From positions 62,001 through 126,000 of the forward strand of contig JBCBKU010000004.1 in assembly GCA_038521345.1 (NCBI GenBank): DNA of 64,000 nucleotides, read 5' to 3'. The notes beneath the pieces are model-generated. The model saw only the letters and a program-made list of their open reading frames with translations, made no database searches and was not told where the DNA came from. Shown in pieces: positions 45,348 to 53,525 of the stretch. The position numbers and the translations under genes are program-made. Source of the stretch: JBCBKU01 sp038521345. GTDB taxonomy: Bacteria; Pseudomonadota; Alphaproteobacteria; Rhodobacterales; Rhodobacteraceae. Position 1 is the stretch's first letter. Each line of letters opens with the position of its first letter.

Positions 45348-46301
45348 ATGAAAGATCAGGCGCTTGACCAAAGCGGTTTTGGAAAATTCGAGAATCCCGA
45401 GGTCACGGCCAAGGGAGAGGCCCGCGCCTCTGTCGCACTGTCCCGCCCCGAGACGCTCTGGTTTAACACCGGCACGCTTTGCAACATCGAATGCGTGAAC
45501 TGCTACATCGAGTCGTCGCCCACTAATGACCGGCTGGTCTACCTGACTGTCGAGGACGTCACGGATTACCTCGATCAGCTCGACGCACGCGGCTGGGGCG
45601 TCCACGAGATCGGCTTCACCGGTGGCGAACCGTTTATGAACCCAGAGATGATCGGAATGGCAAGGACAGCTCTCCGGCGTGGATACGAAGTGCTGATCCT
45701 GACGAACGCCATGCGCCCGATGATGCGCCCGAAGGTGCAGGAGGGCCTGACCGATCTCGTCGCCGAGTTCGGTGAAAAGCTCACGTTGCGCATCTCGGTC
45801 GATCACTACTCTGCCGAACACCACGACGAAGAGCGCGGTAAAGGTTCATTCGCGAAGACACTTGAGGGAATGCGGTGGCTTCGCGATGCCGGAATTCGAA
45901 TGACAGTCGCCGGGCGCACCATGTGGAATGAAGACGACGCGACCGCCCGGGCGGGGTACGGAGCGCTCTACCAAGCCGAGGGGTTCGCCATCGATGCGGG
46001 CCATCCCGGCCAGACGGTTCTGTTCCCGGAAATGGATGAGACTGTGGACGTGCCCGAAATCACGACCGCATGTTGGAGCATACTGAACAAGAGCCCGGAA
46101 GAAGTGATGTGCGCTTCTTCACGGATGGTGGTCAAGCGCAAGGGCGCCAAGACCCCCACCGTCGTGGCCTGTACACTGCTGCCCTACGAGCCGGAATTCG
46201 ACATGGGCGCCAGCCTTGCCGAGGCCGAAGCTGATGTGCGTCTGAACCACCCGCATTGCGCCAAATTCTGTGTGCTGGGCGGGGCGAGCTGCTCGGCCTG
46301 A
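45348..46301 (+). CDS. Radical SAM protein of unknown substrate
   Basis: A 317-residue radical SAM enzyme. The iron-sulfur motif is CNIECVNC (C-x3-C-x2-C), followed by the GGE motif GFTGGEPFMNPEM. A C-terminal Cys group, HCAKFCVLGGASCSA, and other late Cys (ACWSILNKS, VMCASSR) suggest a second cluster or a SPASM-like extension. The N-terminal 40 residues are poorly ordered. It is monocistronic, divergent from zwf. No precursor peptide gene lies beside it, so a RiPP role is not supported. The function is unknown. Confidence 0.82.
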   Translation: MKDQALDQSGFGKFENPEVTAKGEARASVALSRPETLWFNTGTLCNIECVNCYIESSPTNDRLVYLTVEDVTDYLDQLDARGWGVHEIGFTGGEPFMNPEMIGMARTALRRGYEVLILTNAMRPMMRPKVQEGLTDLVAEFGEKLTLRISVDHYSAEHHDEERGKGSFAKTLEGMRWLRDAGIRMTVAGRTMWNEDDATARAGYGALYQAEGFAIDAGHPGQTVLFPEMDETVDVPEITTACWSILNKSPEEVMCASSRMVVKRKGAKTPTVVACTLLPYEPEFDMGASLAEAEADVRLNHPHCAKFCVLGGASCSA

Positions 46302-46308
46302 CGGTCTT

Positions 46309-47235
46309 TCAGGCCGCCAACAAGGACCGCGCCACGGCTTCTCCGCTTTCCCATGCATGGGCAACGCTCGTGCCCAGACACCAATCGCCACCAGCCGCAA
46401 ATGTGCCAGACGGATCCACAAGGCAGGGCTGGCCAAGCGGGCGCCGCGCATGGGCATAGCGCCAGCGGTGCCCAGCAACGTAGACGGCATCACGCCGCCG
46501 CACCCCCAAGAGATCGCAAAGATCGGGCAACAGGGCTTCGGCGATCGCCTCTTTCGTTTCTTCGAGATAGGTTTCGCTGGCCTCGGCACCGGCGTGATGG
46601 ACCCAAGCTCCGGCATGGGGGCGGTCCGGCTTGCCGCCATCCCAGATCACTGATCCCTGCGGGTCCAGCGGGGTGCGTCGTACTTCGAAGCCGGGATGCG
46701 GGACCGGGCTGAACGCCGCCATCAGTGTCAGGATCGGCGCCATCTCGACCGACGCGGCCGCATCGGTAAGGGCATGGTCGGGGCCGATCAGCCGCAGGGC
46801 CTGCGGCGCGGGCACGGTCAGCGCGACGCGCACCGCATCGATGGGCCCGCCCTCGGTTTCGGCCCGCCAGCCGCCCGGAATACGCGAGATGGCCGAAACC
46901 TCAACGCCCTGGCGGAGGCTCAAGTCTCGGGCGAGCCACGCGGGCCAGTCCGCCATTCCGGGAACGCCGACCAAAGGTGCGCCGATCGACCCCCACGCCG
47001 CCAAGACCCCGGTCGCGCGCGCGTCCGCCACCGTTTCGGCAAGGACCGCGGCCCCGCCGTCCACAATGGCGCAGCCGTGGTCGAACTGCCATCCGTCCCG
47101 CGACTTGCGCGTCGCGCAACGTCCCCCGGGCACCCGACCCTTGTCGATCACCAGAACGTCGCGCCCCGCGGCATGGCACGCCCGCGCCGCCGCAAGACCT
47201 GCAATCCCCGATCCGATCACCAAAATGTCCTGCAT
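46309..47235 (-). CDS. FAD-dependent oxidoreductase, renalase-like
   Basis: A 308-residue flavoprotein. The dinucleotide motif is ILVIGSGIAGLAAARACHAAG and the next motif is VIDKGRVPGGRCATRKS, characteristic of renalase-like amine/NAD(P)H oxidases. The FAD end motif is GTFAAGGDWCLGTSVAHAWESGEAVA. ATG 47235 with GGAG upstream is chosen over GTG 47241. It is convergent with the radical SAM gene with 7 bp between. Confidence 0.85.
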   Translation of the reverse strand: MQDILVIGSGIAGLAAARACHAAGRDVLVIDKGRVPGGRCATRKSRDGWQFDHGCAIVDGGAAVLAETVADARATGVLAAWGSIGAPLVGVPGMADWPAWLARDLSLRQGVEVSAISRIPGGWRAETEGGPIDAVRVALTVPAPQALRLIGPDHALTDAAASVEMAPILTLMAAFSPVPHPGFEVRRTPLDPQGSVIWDGGKPDRPHAGAWVHHAGAEASETYLEETKEAIAEALLPDLCDLLGVRRRDAVYVAGHRWRYAHARRPLGQPCLVDPSGTFAAGGDWCLGTSVAHAWESGEAVARSLLAA

Positions 47236-47366
47236 GCACACTCCGCTGTTTCGGGCACCCTAGGCGGATGATTGATCAAGTGCCAATTCCGATCCCCCCG
47301 GGTTCATGGATGACCCCCGGTCGGTTATCATAGGGCCATTGTCTGTATGTATTTCGGAGATCCACG

Positions 47367-47756
47367 ATGCCCGATTTTCAAACCAAGATGACCCCAAGCG
47401 CCGCGGATGCGATTGCGCCCGATGGATCCGAAGTGCGGCTTTTGCAACGCCTCGACGGAGGCAGCATGGCGCATTTCCAGCTCGGTGCAAATGCCACGTC
47501 CCACGCCGTGGTCCACAAGACCATCGAAGAGATCTGGTACTTTCTCGCGGGCCGCGGCCAGATGTGGCGCCGACAGGGCATGCGGGAAGAGATTGTTGAT
47601 GTCTTTCCCGGTATGACCCTGACGATCCCGGTGGGCACCGAGTTTCAGTTCCGATCGACGAGTGGTGAGCCCTTGGCAGCCGTCGGCGTGACCATGCCAC
47701 CTTGGCCCGGCGAGGGTGAGGCGAGCGTCGTCGATGGGCCGTGGCCAGCCAGTTAG
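47367..47756 (+). CDS. Small cupin-domain protein
   Basis: A 129-residue single-cupin protein. The HKTIEEIWYFLAGRGQMW segment is cupin motif 1 with its His, Glu and Glu-like ligands, and PGMTLTIPVGTEFQFRS is motif 2, missing the usual His. The missing late His makes metal binding uncertain. Function unknown. The ends of this gene and the HNH gene overlap by 4 bp on opposite strands. Confidence 0.8.
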   Translation: MPDFQTKMTPSAADAIAPDGSEVRLLQRLDGGSMAHFQLGANATSHAVVHKTIEEIWYFLAGRGQMWRRQGMREEIVDVFPGMTLTIPVGTEFQFRSTSGEPLAAVGVTMPPWPGEGEASVVDGPWPAS

Positions 47757-48337
47757 GATTCGAGTTCGGCGTCCCAGTACAGGAAGTCGAGCCACGTCTC
47801 GTGCAGGTGGTTCGGCGGAAACTTCCGCCCGAAGTTCCGCAGCTCTTCCGCGCCGGGCTGGCGTGGCGGGCGACGAAGCGACAGACCTGCCTGTTTCAGG
47901 CTCTTCGAGCCTTTCTTGAGGTTGCACGACGAACAGGCGGCCACGACGTTTTCCCAACTCGTGACGCCGCCACGCGCACGGGGCACAACGTGGTCAAAGG
48001 TCAGATCGCCCTTCGCTCCGCAATACTGACACGCGAATTGGTCCCGCAGAAACAAATTGAAGCGCGTGAATGCCACGCGCTTCTGGGGTTTTACATAATC
48101 CTTCAGGACGACAACGGAGGGTATCCGTATCGACGTCGATGGACTTCGGACCACATCGTCGTATTCAGCCACGATATCGACGCGATCGAGCCACGCGGCC
48201 TTCACGGCTTCCTGCCACGGCCAGAGTGAAAGTGGATAGTAGGAAAGCGGCCGGTAATCCGCGTTCAGCACCAGCGCCGGATTATGACGCAGGTTGTTGG
48301 GTTCTCGTACGAAACTCGTCCTGAAATCGCCGTCCAT
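47753..48337 (-). CDS. HNH endonuclease
   Basis: A 194-residue HNH nuclease. A zinc-binding pair CQYCG precedes the catalytic DHVVPRARGGVTSWENVVAACSSCN block (shown in parts: DHVVPRARGG, WENVV, CSSCN). The N-terminal ALVLNADYRPLSYYPLSLWPW is shared by a widespread alphaproteobacterial family. No phage or restriction genes lie nearby; it looks like a core, solitary HNH protein, perhaps in DNA repair. This role is inference. Confidence 0.9.
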   Translation of the reverse strand: MDGDFRTSFVREPNNLRHNPALVLNADYRPLSYYPLSLWPWQEAVKAAWLDRVDIVAEYDDVVRSPSTSIRIPSVVVLKDYVKPQKRVAFTRFNLFLRDQFACQYCGAKGDLTFDHVVPRARGGVTSWENVVAACSSCNLKKGSKSLKQAGLSLRRPPRQPGAEELRNFGRKFPPNHLHETWLDFLYWDAELES

Positions 48338-48499
48338 CGGTCCGTTTGCCCTTGCCCCGCGCTGTTTTTCGTCCCCAGCTTTGGCTGCCGTCGCCGCCCC
48401 CGCGCCTTGGACTATATATGGCGCCTCGGGCCTGACAAGCCCCCCGATCTGGGGCGTTTAAGGATCGCTTAGCCCGATTCCATGAAGCCTATGTGAAGG

Positions 48500-48508
48500 T
48501 TATCCACA
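48500..48508 (+). other. DnaA-box-like 9-mer upstream of the HNH gene
   Basis: TTATCCACA matches the E. coli DnaA box exactly, 163 bp upstream of the HNH gene start and just beyond the esterase stop. A single copy is expected often by chance; no cluster, AT-rich unwinding region or dnaA gene accompanies it, so it is not offered as an origin. Confidence 0.3.
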
Positions 48509-48532
48509 AGACGGCCCCCTGCCCCACAAGAC

Positions 48533-49195
48533 TTAGTGCAGATCGAGCCGGCCTACCATAAAGGAAAGCGCGGCAGACAGTCCGTCTGGCGCGATTCCGT
48601 GCCCTGTTCCAGGCATCACATGGGAGGCAACATCGAACCCGGCTCCGGTCAGCGCCGCCTCGGCAGCGCCCATGGAATCGAACGACACAACATCGTCGGC
48701 ATCCCCGTGCACAAGGAGGATCGGCGGTTTCGACACGGTTTCGTCCAGGCGGTCCGGCACCATCAGTCGCCCCGAGAAACCGACGATCCCGGCGAGTGGC
48801 TCCGCGCGACGCGGACCGACGTGCAAGCTCATCATCGTGCCTTGCGAGAACCCGAACAAGATTGTGCGCGATGCCGGAACGCCCTCGGCATCCATCGCGG
48901 CGTCCAGCCACGCGTCAAGCAGGTCGGCGGACCGCGCCATCGAGATCCCGGCCTCAGTCTCACTGGACCCGTCGATCCAAGGGATCGGGAACCATTGAAA
49001 CCCCATCGGATTCATGGCCGATCTCTCGGGCGCATCCGGTGCAACGAAAACCGTGTCTTGCATGTGTGGCGCCAGCGGATCGGCAAGCCCCAAAAGATCC
49101 GATCCATCGGCTCCGTACCCGTGCAGAAAAATAACGAGCGATCGGGCCGTCCCAGAGGCGGGGCCGCGGCGTTTGGCGTTCAAGTGCTCTGTCAT
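48533..49195 (-). CDS. Phospholipase/carboxylesterase (alpha/beta hydrolase)
   Basis: A 220-residue hydrolase. The oxyanion motif is LVIFLHGYGADGSDLLG; the nucleophile is in FGFSQGTMMSLHVG; the catalytic Asp is in LVHGDADDVVSF and His in GTGHGIAPDGL. It matches carboxylesterase YpfH/EstB-like enzymes. Its start is ATGA-coupled to the DNA glycosylase gene upstream. Confidence 0.88.
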   Translation of the reverse strand: MTEHLNAKRRGPASGTARSLVIFLHGYGADGSDLLGLADPLAPHMQDTVFVAPDAPERSAMNPMGFQWFPIPWIDGSSETEAGISMARSADLLDAWLDAAMDAEGVPASRTILFGFSQGTMMSLHVGPRRAEPLAGIVGFSGRLMVPDRLDETVSKPPILLVHGDADDVVSFDSMGAAEAALTGAGFDVASHVMPGTGHGIAPDGLSAALSFMVGRLDLH

Positions 49196-49821
49196 CGCGT
49201 CCCTTCCCGGTCTTTTGCCACACGGTAGTAGGCCCAGAGCAGCCGGGCCGCAACGCCGCGCCAGGGCGACCACTCCTCCGACAGCGCCCGCAGTTCCTTT
49301 TCCGTGGGCCGCACTTCCATCTCGAAGAGGATCCGTGCGGCCTCTTGCAGGGCCAAATCGCCCGGCGCGAACACATCCGCACGCCCAAGCGAGAACATCG
49401 CATAGATTTCGGCGGTCCATGCGCCGATGCCGGGAACTTCGGTCAGGATGGCGATCACGTCGTCCGTGGGCGTGTTACGCAAGTCGCGGTAGCGGATTCC
49501 GGCGCCGGCGAGCGCCCGAGCATACCGCATCTTCTGTCGCGACAGACCACAAGCCCGAAGATCATCGTCGGACGCCCACATGATCTTCCGCGGCCCGGTC
49601 AGCCCGGCTGTCTTGAGTCGCCCCCAGATCGCATCCGCCGAAGCGACAGACACCTGCTGGCTGACAATGGCGTCCAGAAGGGCAGCAAACCCGTCTTTCC
49701 GACGCCTGAGGGGCAACGGCCCCGTGAGGGTCAGCGCATGGGCAAATCGGGGCTCCCTTTCAGCCAGCCAATCGGCGCCCTCGGCGACACAAGCCGGTGT
49801 CTCGATGAGGCGGCCCACCAT
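49192..49821 (-). CDS. DNA-3-methyladenine glycosylase II (AlkA-like)
   Basis: A 209-residue HhH-GPD glycosylase that removes alkylated bases from DNA. The helix-hairpin-helix and catalytic Asp region reads LTEVPGIGAWTAEIYAMF then ADVFAPGDLALQ; the LLDAIVSQQVSVASADAIW helix is typical of AlkA. ATG at 49821 shares bases with the cobK stop (TGATG); an upstream TTG would overlap further. Confidence 0.9.
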   Translation of the reverse strand: MVGRLIETPACVAEGADWLAEREPRFAHALTLTGPLPLRRRKDGFAALLDAIVSQQVSVASADAIWGRLKTAGLTGPRKIMWASDDDLRACGLSRQKMRYARALAGAGIRYRDLRNTPTDDVIAILTEVPGIGAWTAEIYAMFSLGRADVFAPGDLALQEAARILFEMEVRPTEKELRALSEEWSPWRGVAARLLWAYYRVAKDREGTR

Positions 49822-50561
49822 CACAATCGCCCCCGGATCCAAACAAGGGCTTCGGACACGGTCTGGATCCGCGGACCTTCGGGCTGGGGCGGCCGGCGGA
49901 TCATCGCGACCGCGATCCCGAGCCGCCGGGCCGCCTCGACCTCGGGCGGAATTGTGCCCTGACCCGAGTTTCGGACGACGATCCAGTCCACCCTACGCGC
50001 CATCAGTTCGGCCTCGGCACCGGCTATGTTTAGCCCACGGGTGCGAACGACATATTCACCCTCGGCGAAGGGAAAACGGCTCTCGGGATGTCCGGCTGTT
50101 CGCACAAAGACGCGTCGCCCCTCGAAAGTCCCCAGACCGCCCAGCCCACGTGCCTCGGTCGCGAACCAGACCGTCGCGCCCTCAGAAGCATGCGCGCCGA
50201 TCTCGACCGCAGAGTTCAGGAAGGTCCATGAATGCTCGGGCCCGGGGATCCATGGACTGCGAAGGAACTGGACCCGCGGGATGCCGAGTTCCGCACAGAC
50301 TTCGTGCGCCACATGGCTGATGGTCTCGGCGAACGGATCGGTGGCATCGATGACGCCCTGAACCCGCTCTCGGCGCAGCCAGTCACGCAATCCCTCGCGA
50401 CCGCCCCATCCGCCAATCCGCAGCGGCACGCCAAATTGCTGCGGCAAGATCCCGGGACGCGCAATCGAGGCGGTGGCGGCAATACGCGTATCCCGTGCAA
50501 CGGCGCGGGCCACATGCACAGCGTCTTCCGTCCCGGCGAGCAGATGCAAGCGCGTGGCCAT
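49821..50561 (-). CDS. cobK: Precorrin-6A reductase / cobalt-precorrin-6A reductase
   Basis: A 246-residue CobK/CbiJ-type enzyme of cobalamin biosynthesis. It starts LHLLAGTEDAVHVARAVA, has the family motif VIDATDPFAETISHVAHE, and later RNSGQGTIPPEVEAARRLG. It uses NADPH to reduce the precorrin ring. Start at 50561 (MATRLHLL) has GGGAGG upstream. No other cob genes are adjacent apart from the divergent transporter, so it is a solitary cob gene here. Confidence 0.9.
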   Translation of the reverse strand: MATRLHLLAGTEDAVHVARAVARDTRIAATASIARPGILPQQFGVPLRIGGWGGREGLRDWLRRERVQGVIDATDPFAETISHVAHEVCAELGIPRVQFLRSPWIPGPEHSWTFLNSAVEIGAHASEGATVWFATEARGLGGLGTFEGRRVFVRTAGHPESRFPFAEGEYVVRTRGLNIAGAEAELMARRVDWIVVRNSGQGTIPPEVEAARRLGIAVAMIRRPPQPEGPRIQTVSEALVWIRGRL

Positions 50562-50780
50562 CTGCGGCGCAATCCTCCCTTTCCGTTCTTCGCGTGAAAT
50601 CCCAAAGGGCACATGCCGCACCACCACCGTTGATGGCGGGCGGCACGCACATTCGTCTCCGGTTCCCACGTCTTTTGGAACGGGAAGAAAGCAGTCGTGT
50701 TTTGGATTGTCCACCATCGTGTACAAGAGGATGCGCGTGATGCCTTGCGTCTTCTGGTCGCGCACGTGTAGTCCGGACCC

Positions 50781-52004
50781 ATGGTCGCCACTGATGTACG
50801 GATTAACGACGCACTTGCCCGGCGGAACGTCGCTGTTCTGATCGCTGCACAGGCCATCCTTGGCAGCCAGATGCCGATGCTCTTTATCATCGGCGGACTT
50901 GTGGGGCTCAGCCTTGCGCCCAACCCGTGCCTTGCCACGCTTCCGATTTCCATGATCGTCTTCGGGTCGATGACGACGGCGTCATGGATGTCGGGCGTGA
51001 TGCAGCGACGCGGCCGAAGCACGGGATTCGTGATCGGGGCGGCCGGCGGGTTCTCTGGCGCAGCACTTGGCGCTTTGGCGGTCTGGCATGCCAGTTTCCC
51101 GCTTTTGCTTTTCGCCAGCTACCTGACCGGCATCTATATGTCCTCGCAGGGCTTTTTCCGGTTTGCCGCCGCGGACCGCGCGACCGAGGCGTTCCGCCCC
51201 AAGGCGATTTCCTATGTCATGGCCGGCGGCCTGATCTCGGCGATCATTGGTCCGCAACTGGTCAAACTGAGCACCGACGCATGGGTCATCCCATTCTTCG
51301 GGACCTATGTTGCCGCCGCGGTTCTGAACCTACTCGGCATGCTTGTCTTCCTCTTCCTCGACATTCCTCCGCCCGCGGCCGCCAAAGCCGACGCACCGAA
51401 CGCAGGACGAAGCCGCCGGGAATTGTTGGCTTCGCCGGGTATCGTCGTCGCAATCATTTGCGCCATGGTCTCCTACGCGCTGATGAACCTCGTCATGACA
51501 TCCACGCCCCTCGCCGTCGTGGGGTGCGGCTTTACGACGGCCAACGCTTCGGATGTCGTCTCTGCCCATGTATTGGCCATGTTCGCTCCGTCCTTCGTGA
51601 CGGGACACCTGATCGCGCGTTTCGGGGCAGAACGGATCGTCGCCACGGGTCTTCTGACACTGGCGCTTGCCGCCGGCGTGGCCCTTGGCGGGGTGAACCT
51701 CGGGAACTTCTTCGGCGCGCTCATCCTGCTCGGGATCGGATGGAATTTCGGGTTCATCGGCGCAACGACGATGCTGGCGCGGTATCACACGGTGGCCGAA
51801 CAGGGACGCGTACAGGGGATGAACGACGCGCTCGTCTTTGGCTGCGTGACCCTGGCATCCCTCGCATCCGGCGGGTTGATGAATTGCGCTGGCGGTGACG
51901 TGGTTGCTGGATGGAGTGCGGTCAATCTGGCCATGGCGCCATTCCTCACGCTGGCCGGCGGCGCGCTGTTGTGGCTGGTGACGCGTCGCCCGGATCCCGC
52001 CTGA
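50781..52004 (+). CDS. Major facilitator superfamily transporter
   Basis: A 407-residue MFS protein with about 12 hydrophobic segments, starting AVLIAAQAILGSQMPMLFI. The loop 2-3 region carries MQRRGRSTGFVIG. The two halves are joined by a loop around residues 195-215 (ADAPNAGRSRRELL). Substrate unknown; it is divergent from cobK across 219 bp. It resembles the drug/metabolite exporters of this genus group. Confidence 0.85.
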   Translation: MVATDVRINDALARRNVAVLIAAQAILGSQMPMLFIIGGLVGLSLAPNPCLATLPISMIVFGSMTTASWMSGVMQRRGRSTGFVIGAAGGFSGAALGALAVWHASFPLLLFASYLTGIYMSSQGFFRFAAADRATEAFRPKAISYVMAGGLISAIIGPQLVKLSTDAWVIPFFGTYVAAAVLNLLGMLVFLFLDIPPPAAAKADAPNAGRSRRELLASPGIVVAIICAMVSYALMNLVMTSTPLAVVGCGFTTANASDVVSAHVLAMFAPSFVTGHLIARFGAERIVATGLLTLALAAGVALGGVNLGNFFGALILLGIGWNFGFIGATTMLARYHTVAEQGRVQGMNDALVFGCVTLASLASGGLMNCAGGDVVAGWSAVNLAMAPFLTLAGGALLWLVTRRPDPA

Positions 52005-52011
52005 TCCGGTT

Positions 52012-52821
52012 TCAGAGGGGCGGCGGCCGGTCGAGCGTACCCGAGACCGCGCCCCACCGACGCGCAGACGCGGCAATCGCAAGGGTGATCCGCGCCCGTG
52101 CAGGGCTGACATCCAACTGACCCGCGGCGACCCGGATCGGCGCTCGCGCCGCCCGCGTCAGGTGAACGCCCGCCAACCAACCGTCAAGCATCGACGCACT
52201 TTTCAGACGCCCGAGCACCTCGCGCAGAAAGAGACCGCCCCGGTACCGGCGCAGTCCTTCGCGGGCGAGCGCTCGGACCGCCTCGGGCCGTCCGTCGGGC
52301 AAGGGCGCATGCCCGCGGGCTTCAAGTTCCGGGATCGCCCGGAAATATCGTGCCAGCCCCCCGGCCCATGCATGGGCGCGTAAGGGCCGTTCGGCTCTTG
52401 GATCTGCACCAAGCGCGCGGGCCGCCGCCCAAGCCAGCGTGCCTGCCGTGGCATCGAGATAGGCATCGAGAGCCGCGTCATCCGCGTGGGGTATTTTCTC
52501 GATGTCCGCGCGGCGCGCGTTGACGAGGCTGTCGAGCAGTCCCGCACCGACGGGATCCAGAATGTCGGCCAAAGGCGTGGCGACCTCGTGGCGGCGAACC
52601 GGGCGCTTCTCGGCGATTTCGTCGAGCGCGTCGCGCCACCATTGAAGCCGCATCTCGGCAATCATCGGCTCTTCGGTCAGCCATGGTGCGCGGGCGACCT
52701 CCAGATTGAATGCGTAAATGGGAAAGAGTACGGCCCGCGCCTTCACAGGTGCGGCCATTGTTGCAAGGAACCGGTCCGGGTCGCCTTTCTCGACGAGGGC
52801 TGCGCAAGCCGCGACGCTCAT
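52012..52821 (-). CDS. Squalene/phytoene synthase-like protein (NDUFAF6-like)
   Basis: A 269-residue member of the squalene/phytoene synthase fold. RLQWWRDALDEI occupies the place of the first helix pair. The second Asp-rich motif of true synthases (DxxxD) is replaced by YFRAIPELEARG. This variant resembles the NDUFAF6-like group linked to respiratory complex I assembly rather than carotenoid synthesis. It ends the cysS operon, ATGA-coupled to a methyltransferase. It is convergent with the MFS gene. Confidence 0.78.
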   Translation of the reverse strand: MSVAACAALVEKGDPDRFLATMAAPVKARAVLFPIYAFNLEVARAPWLTEEPMIAEMRLQWWRDALDEIAEKRPVRRHEVATPLADILDPVGAGLLDSLVNARRADIEKIPHADDAALDAYLDATAGTLAWAAARALGADPRAERPLRAHAWAGGLARYFRAIPELEARGHAPLPDGRPEAVRALAREGLRRYRGGLFLREVLGRLKSASMLDGWLAGVHLTRAARAPIRVAAGQLDVSPARARITLAIAASARRWGAVSGTLDRPPPL

Positions 52822-53525
52822 CGCGGGCGGGCCACCGTCAAGAGATACCCGGTTTCCTCGCGCAGGGCCTCCCAGTCCGCCGCCTCCTTGCGGGTCTCGG
52901 CGATCGCTTTGGCCAAGTCCGGATCACCCTCAAGCGCATCGGAGCGCGCGAGAAGCGGATCGTAATACGCCCGCCATGCGTCATCGGACACCCGCTTGCT
53001 GTCGAGCGGTTCGTACCCCGCCGCTCGGATCGAGGCTGCGATGCCGTCGGCCGTCGGCGCATCGTATCCGCTCCAAAATGCGCGTGCGGCACTCGAAGGA
53101 GTGTCGGTGAAGTAGCAAGGCTCGGAAAAAGCCACTGCGCCTCCGGGCGCCAGCGCGAGGCGCCACGTTGAAAGCGAGGTCTCGATTCCTTTGAAATAGA
53201 CCGCGCCGGCGCACCAGATCAGGTCATACGGACCCTCGACCTCAAGCATGGAACCCTTGCGTGCCGTCAGCCATGGCGCGTCCGGAAACCGGGACGTCAA
53301 GGTTTCGATGAAGGGGCCGTGACCATCGATCGCTGTGATTGTGCCCTTCGGCGCGGCGTCGCGCAGCGCCGCAATGTCACCGCCCGGACCGCAGGCGACG
53401 TCGAGGATCCGCGCATCCTTCGGCGTGCCTGCCACGCGCGCGGCCCAAGCGACGTCGGCCGGTTCACCCGGACCCTCCCGCGGCATGTCGTGATGAACGG
53501 TGAAAAAGCCCGGCGGAAGGGTCAT
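52818..53525 (-). CDS. Class I SAM-dependent methyltransferase
   Basis: A 235-residue methyltransferase. Motif I is ARILDVACGPGGDIAALRDA, motif II is TAIDGHGPFIET, motif III is GPYDLIWCAGAVYFKG, and LAPGGAVAFSEPCYF completes the core. It is ATGA-coupled to cimA upstream and to the phytoene-synthase-like gene downstream. The substrate is unknown. Confidence 0.84.
   Translation of the reverse strand: MTLPPGFFTVHHDMPREGPGEPADVAWAARVAGTPKDARILDVACGPGGDIAALRDAAPKGTITAIDGHGPFIETLTSRFPDAPWLTARKGSMLEVEGPYDLIWCAGAVYFKGIETSLSTWRLALAPGGAVAFSEPCYFTDTPSSAARAFWSGYDAPTADGIAASIRAAGYEPLDSKRVSDDAWRAYYDPLLARSDALEGDPDLAKAIAETRKEAADWEALREETGYLLTVARPR

Noticed and set aside
48500..48508. Possible replication origin
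   Set aside because: Only one DnaA-box match, with no AT-rich unwinding region and no dnaA, dnaN or parAB nearby.
50562..50780. Cobalamin riboswitch before the transporter gene
   Set aside because: A GCCACTG string occurs, but it falls inside the transporter coding start and the rest of the riboswitch pattern is missing.
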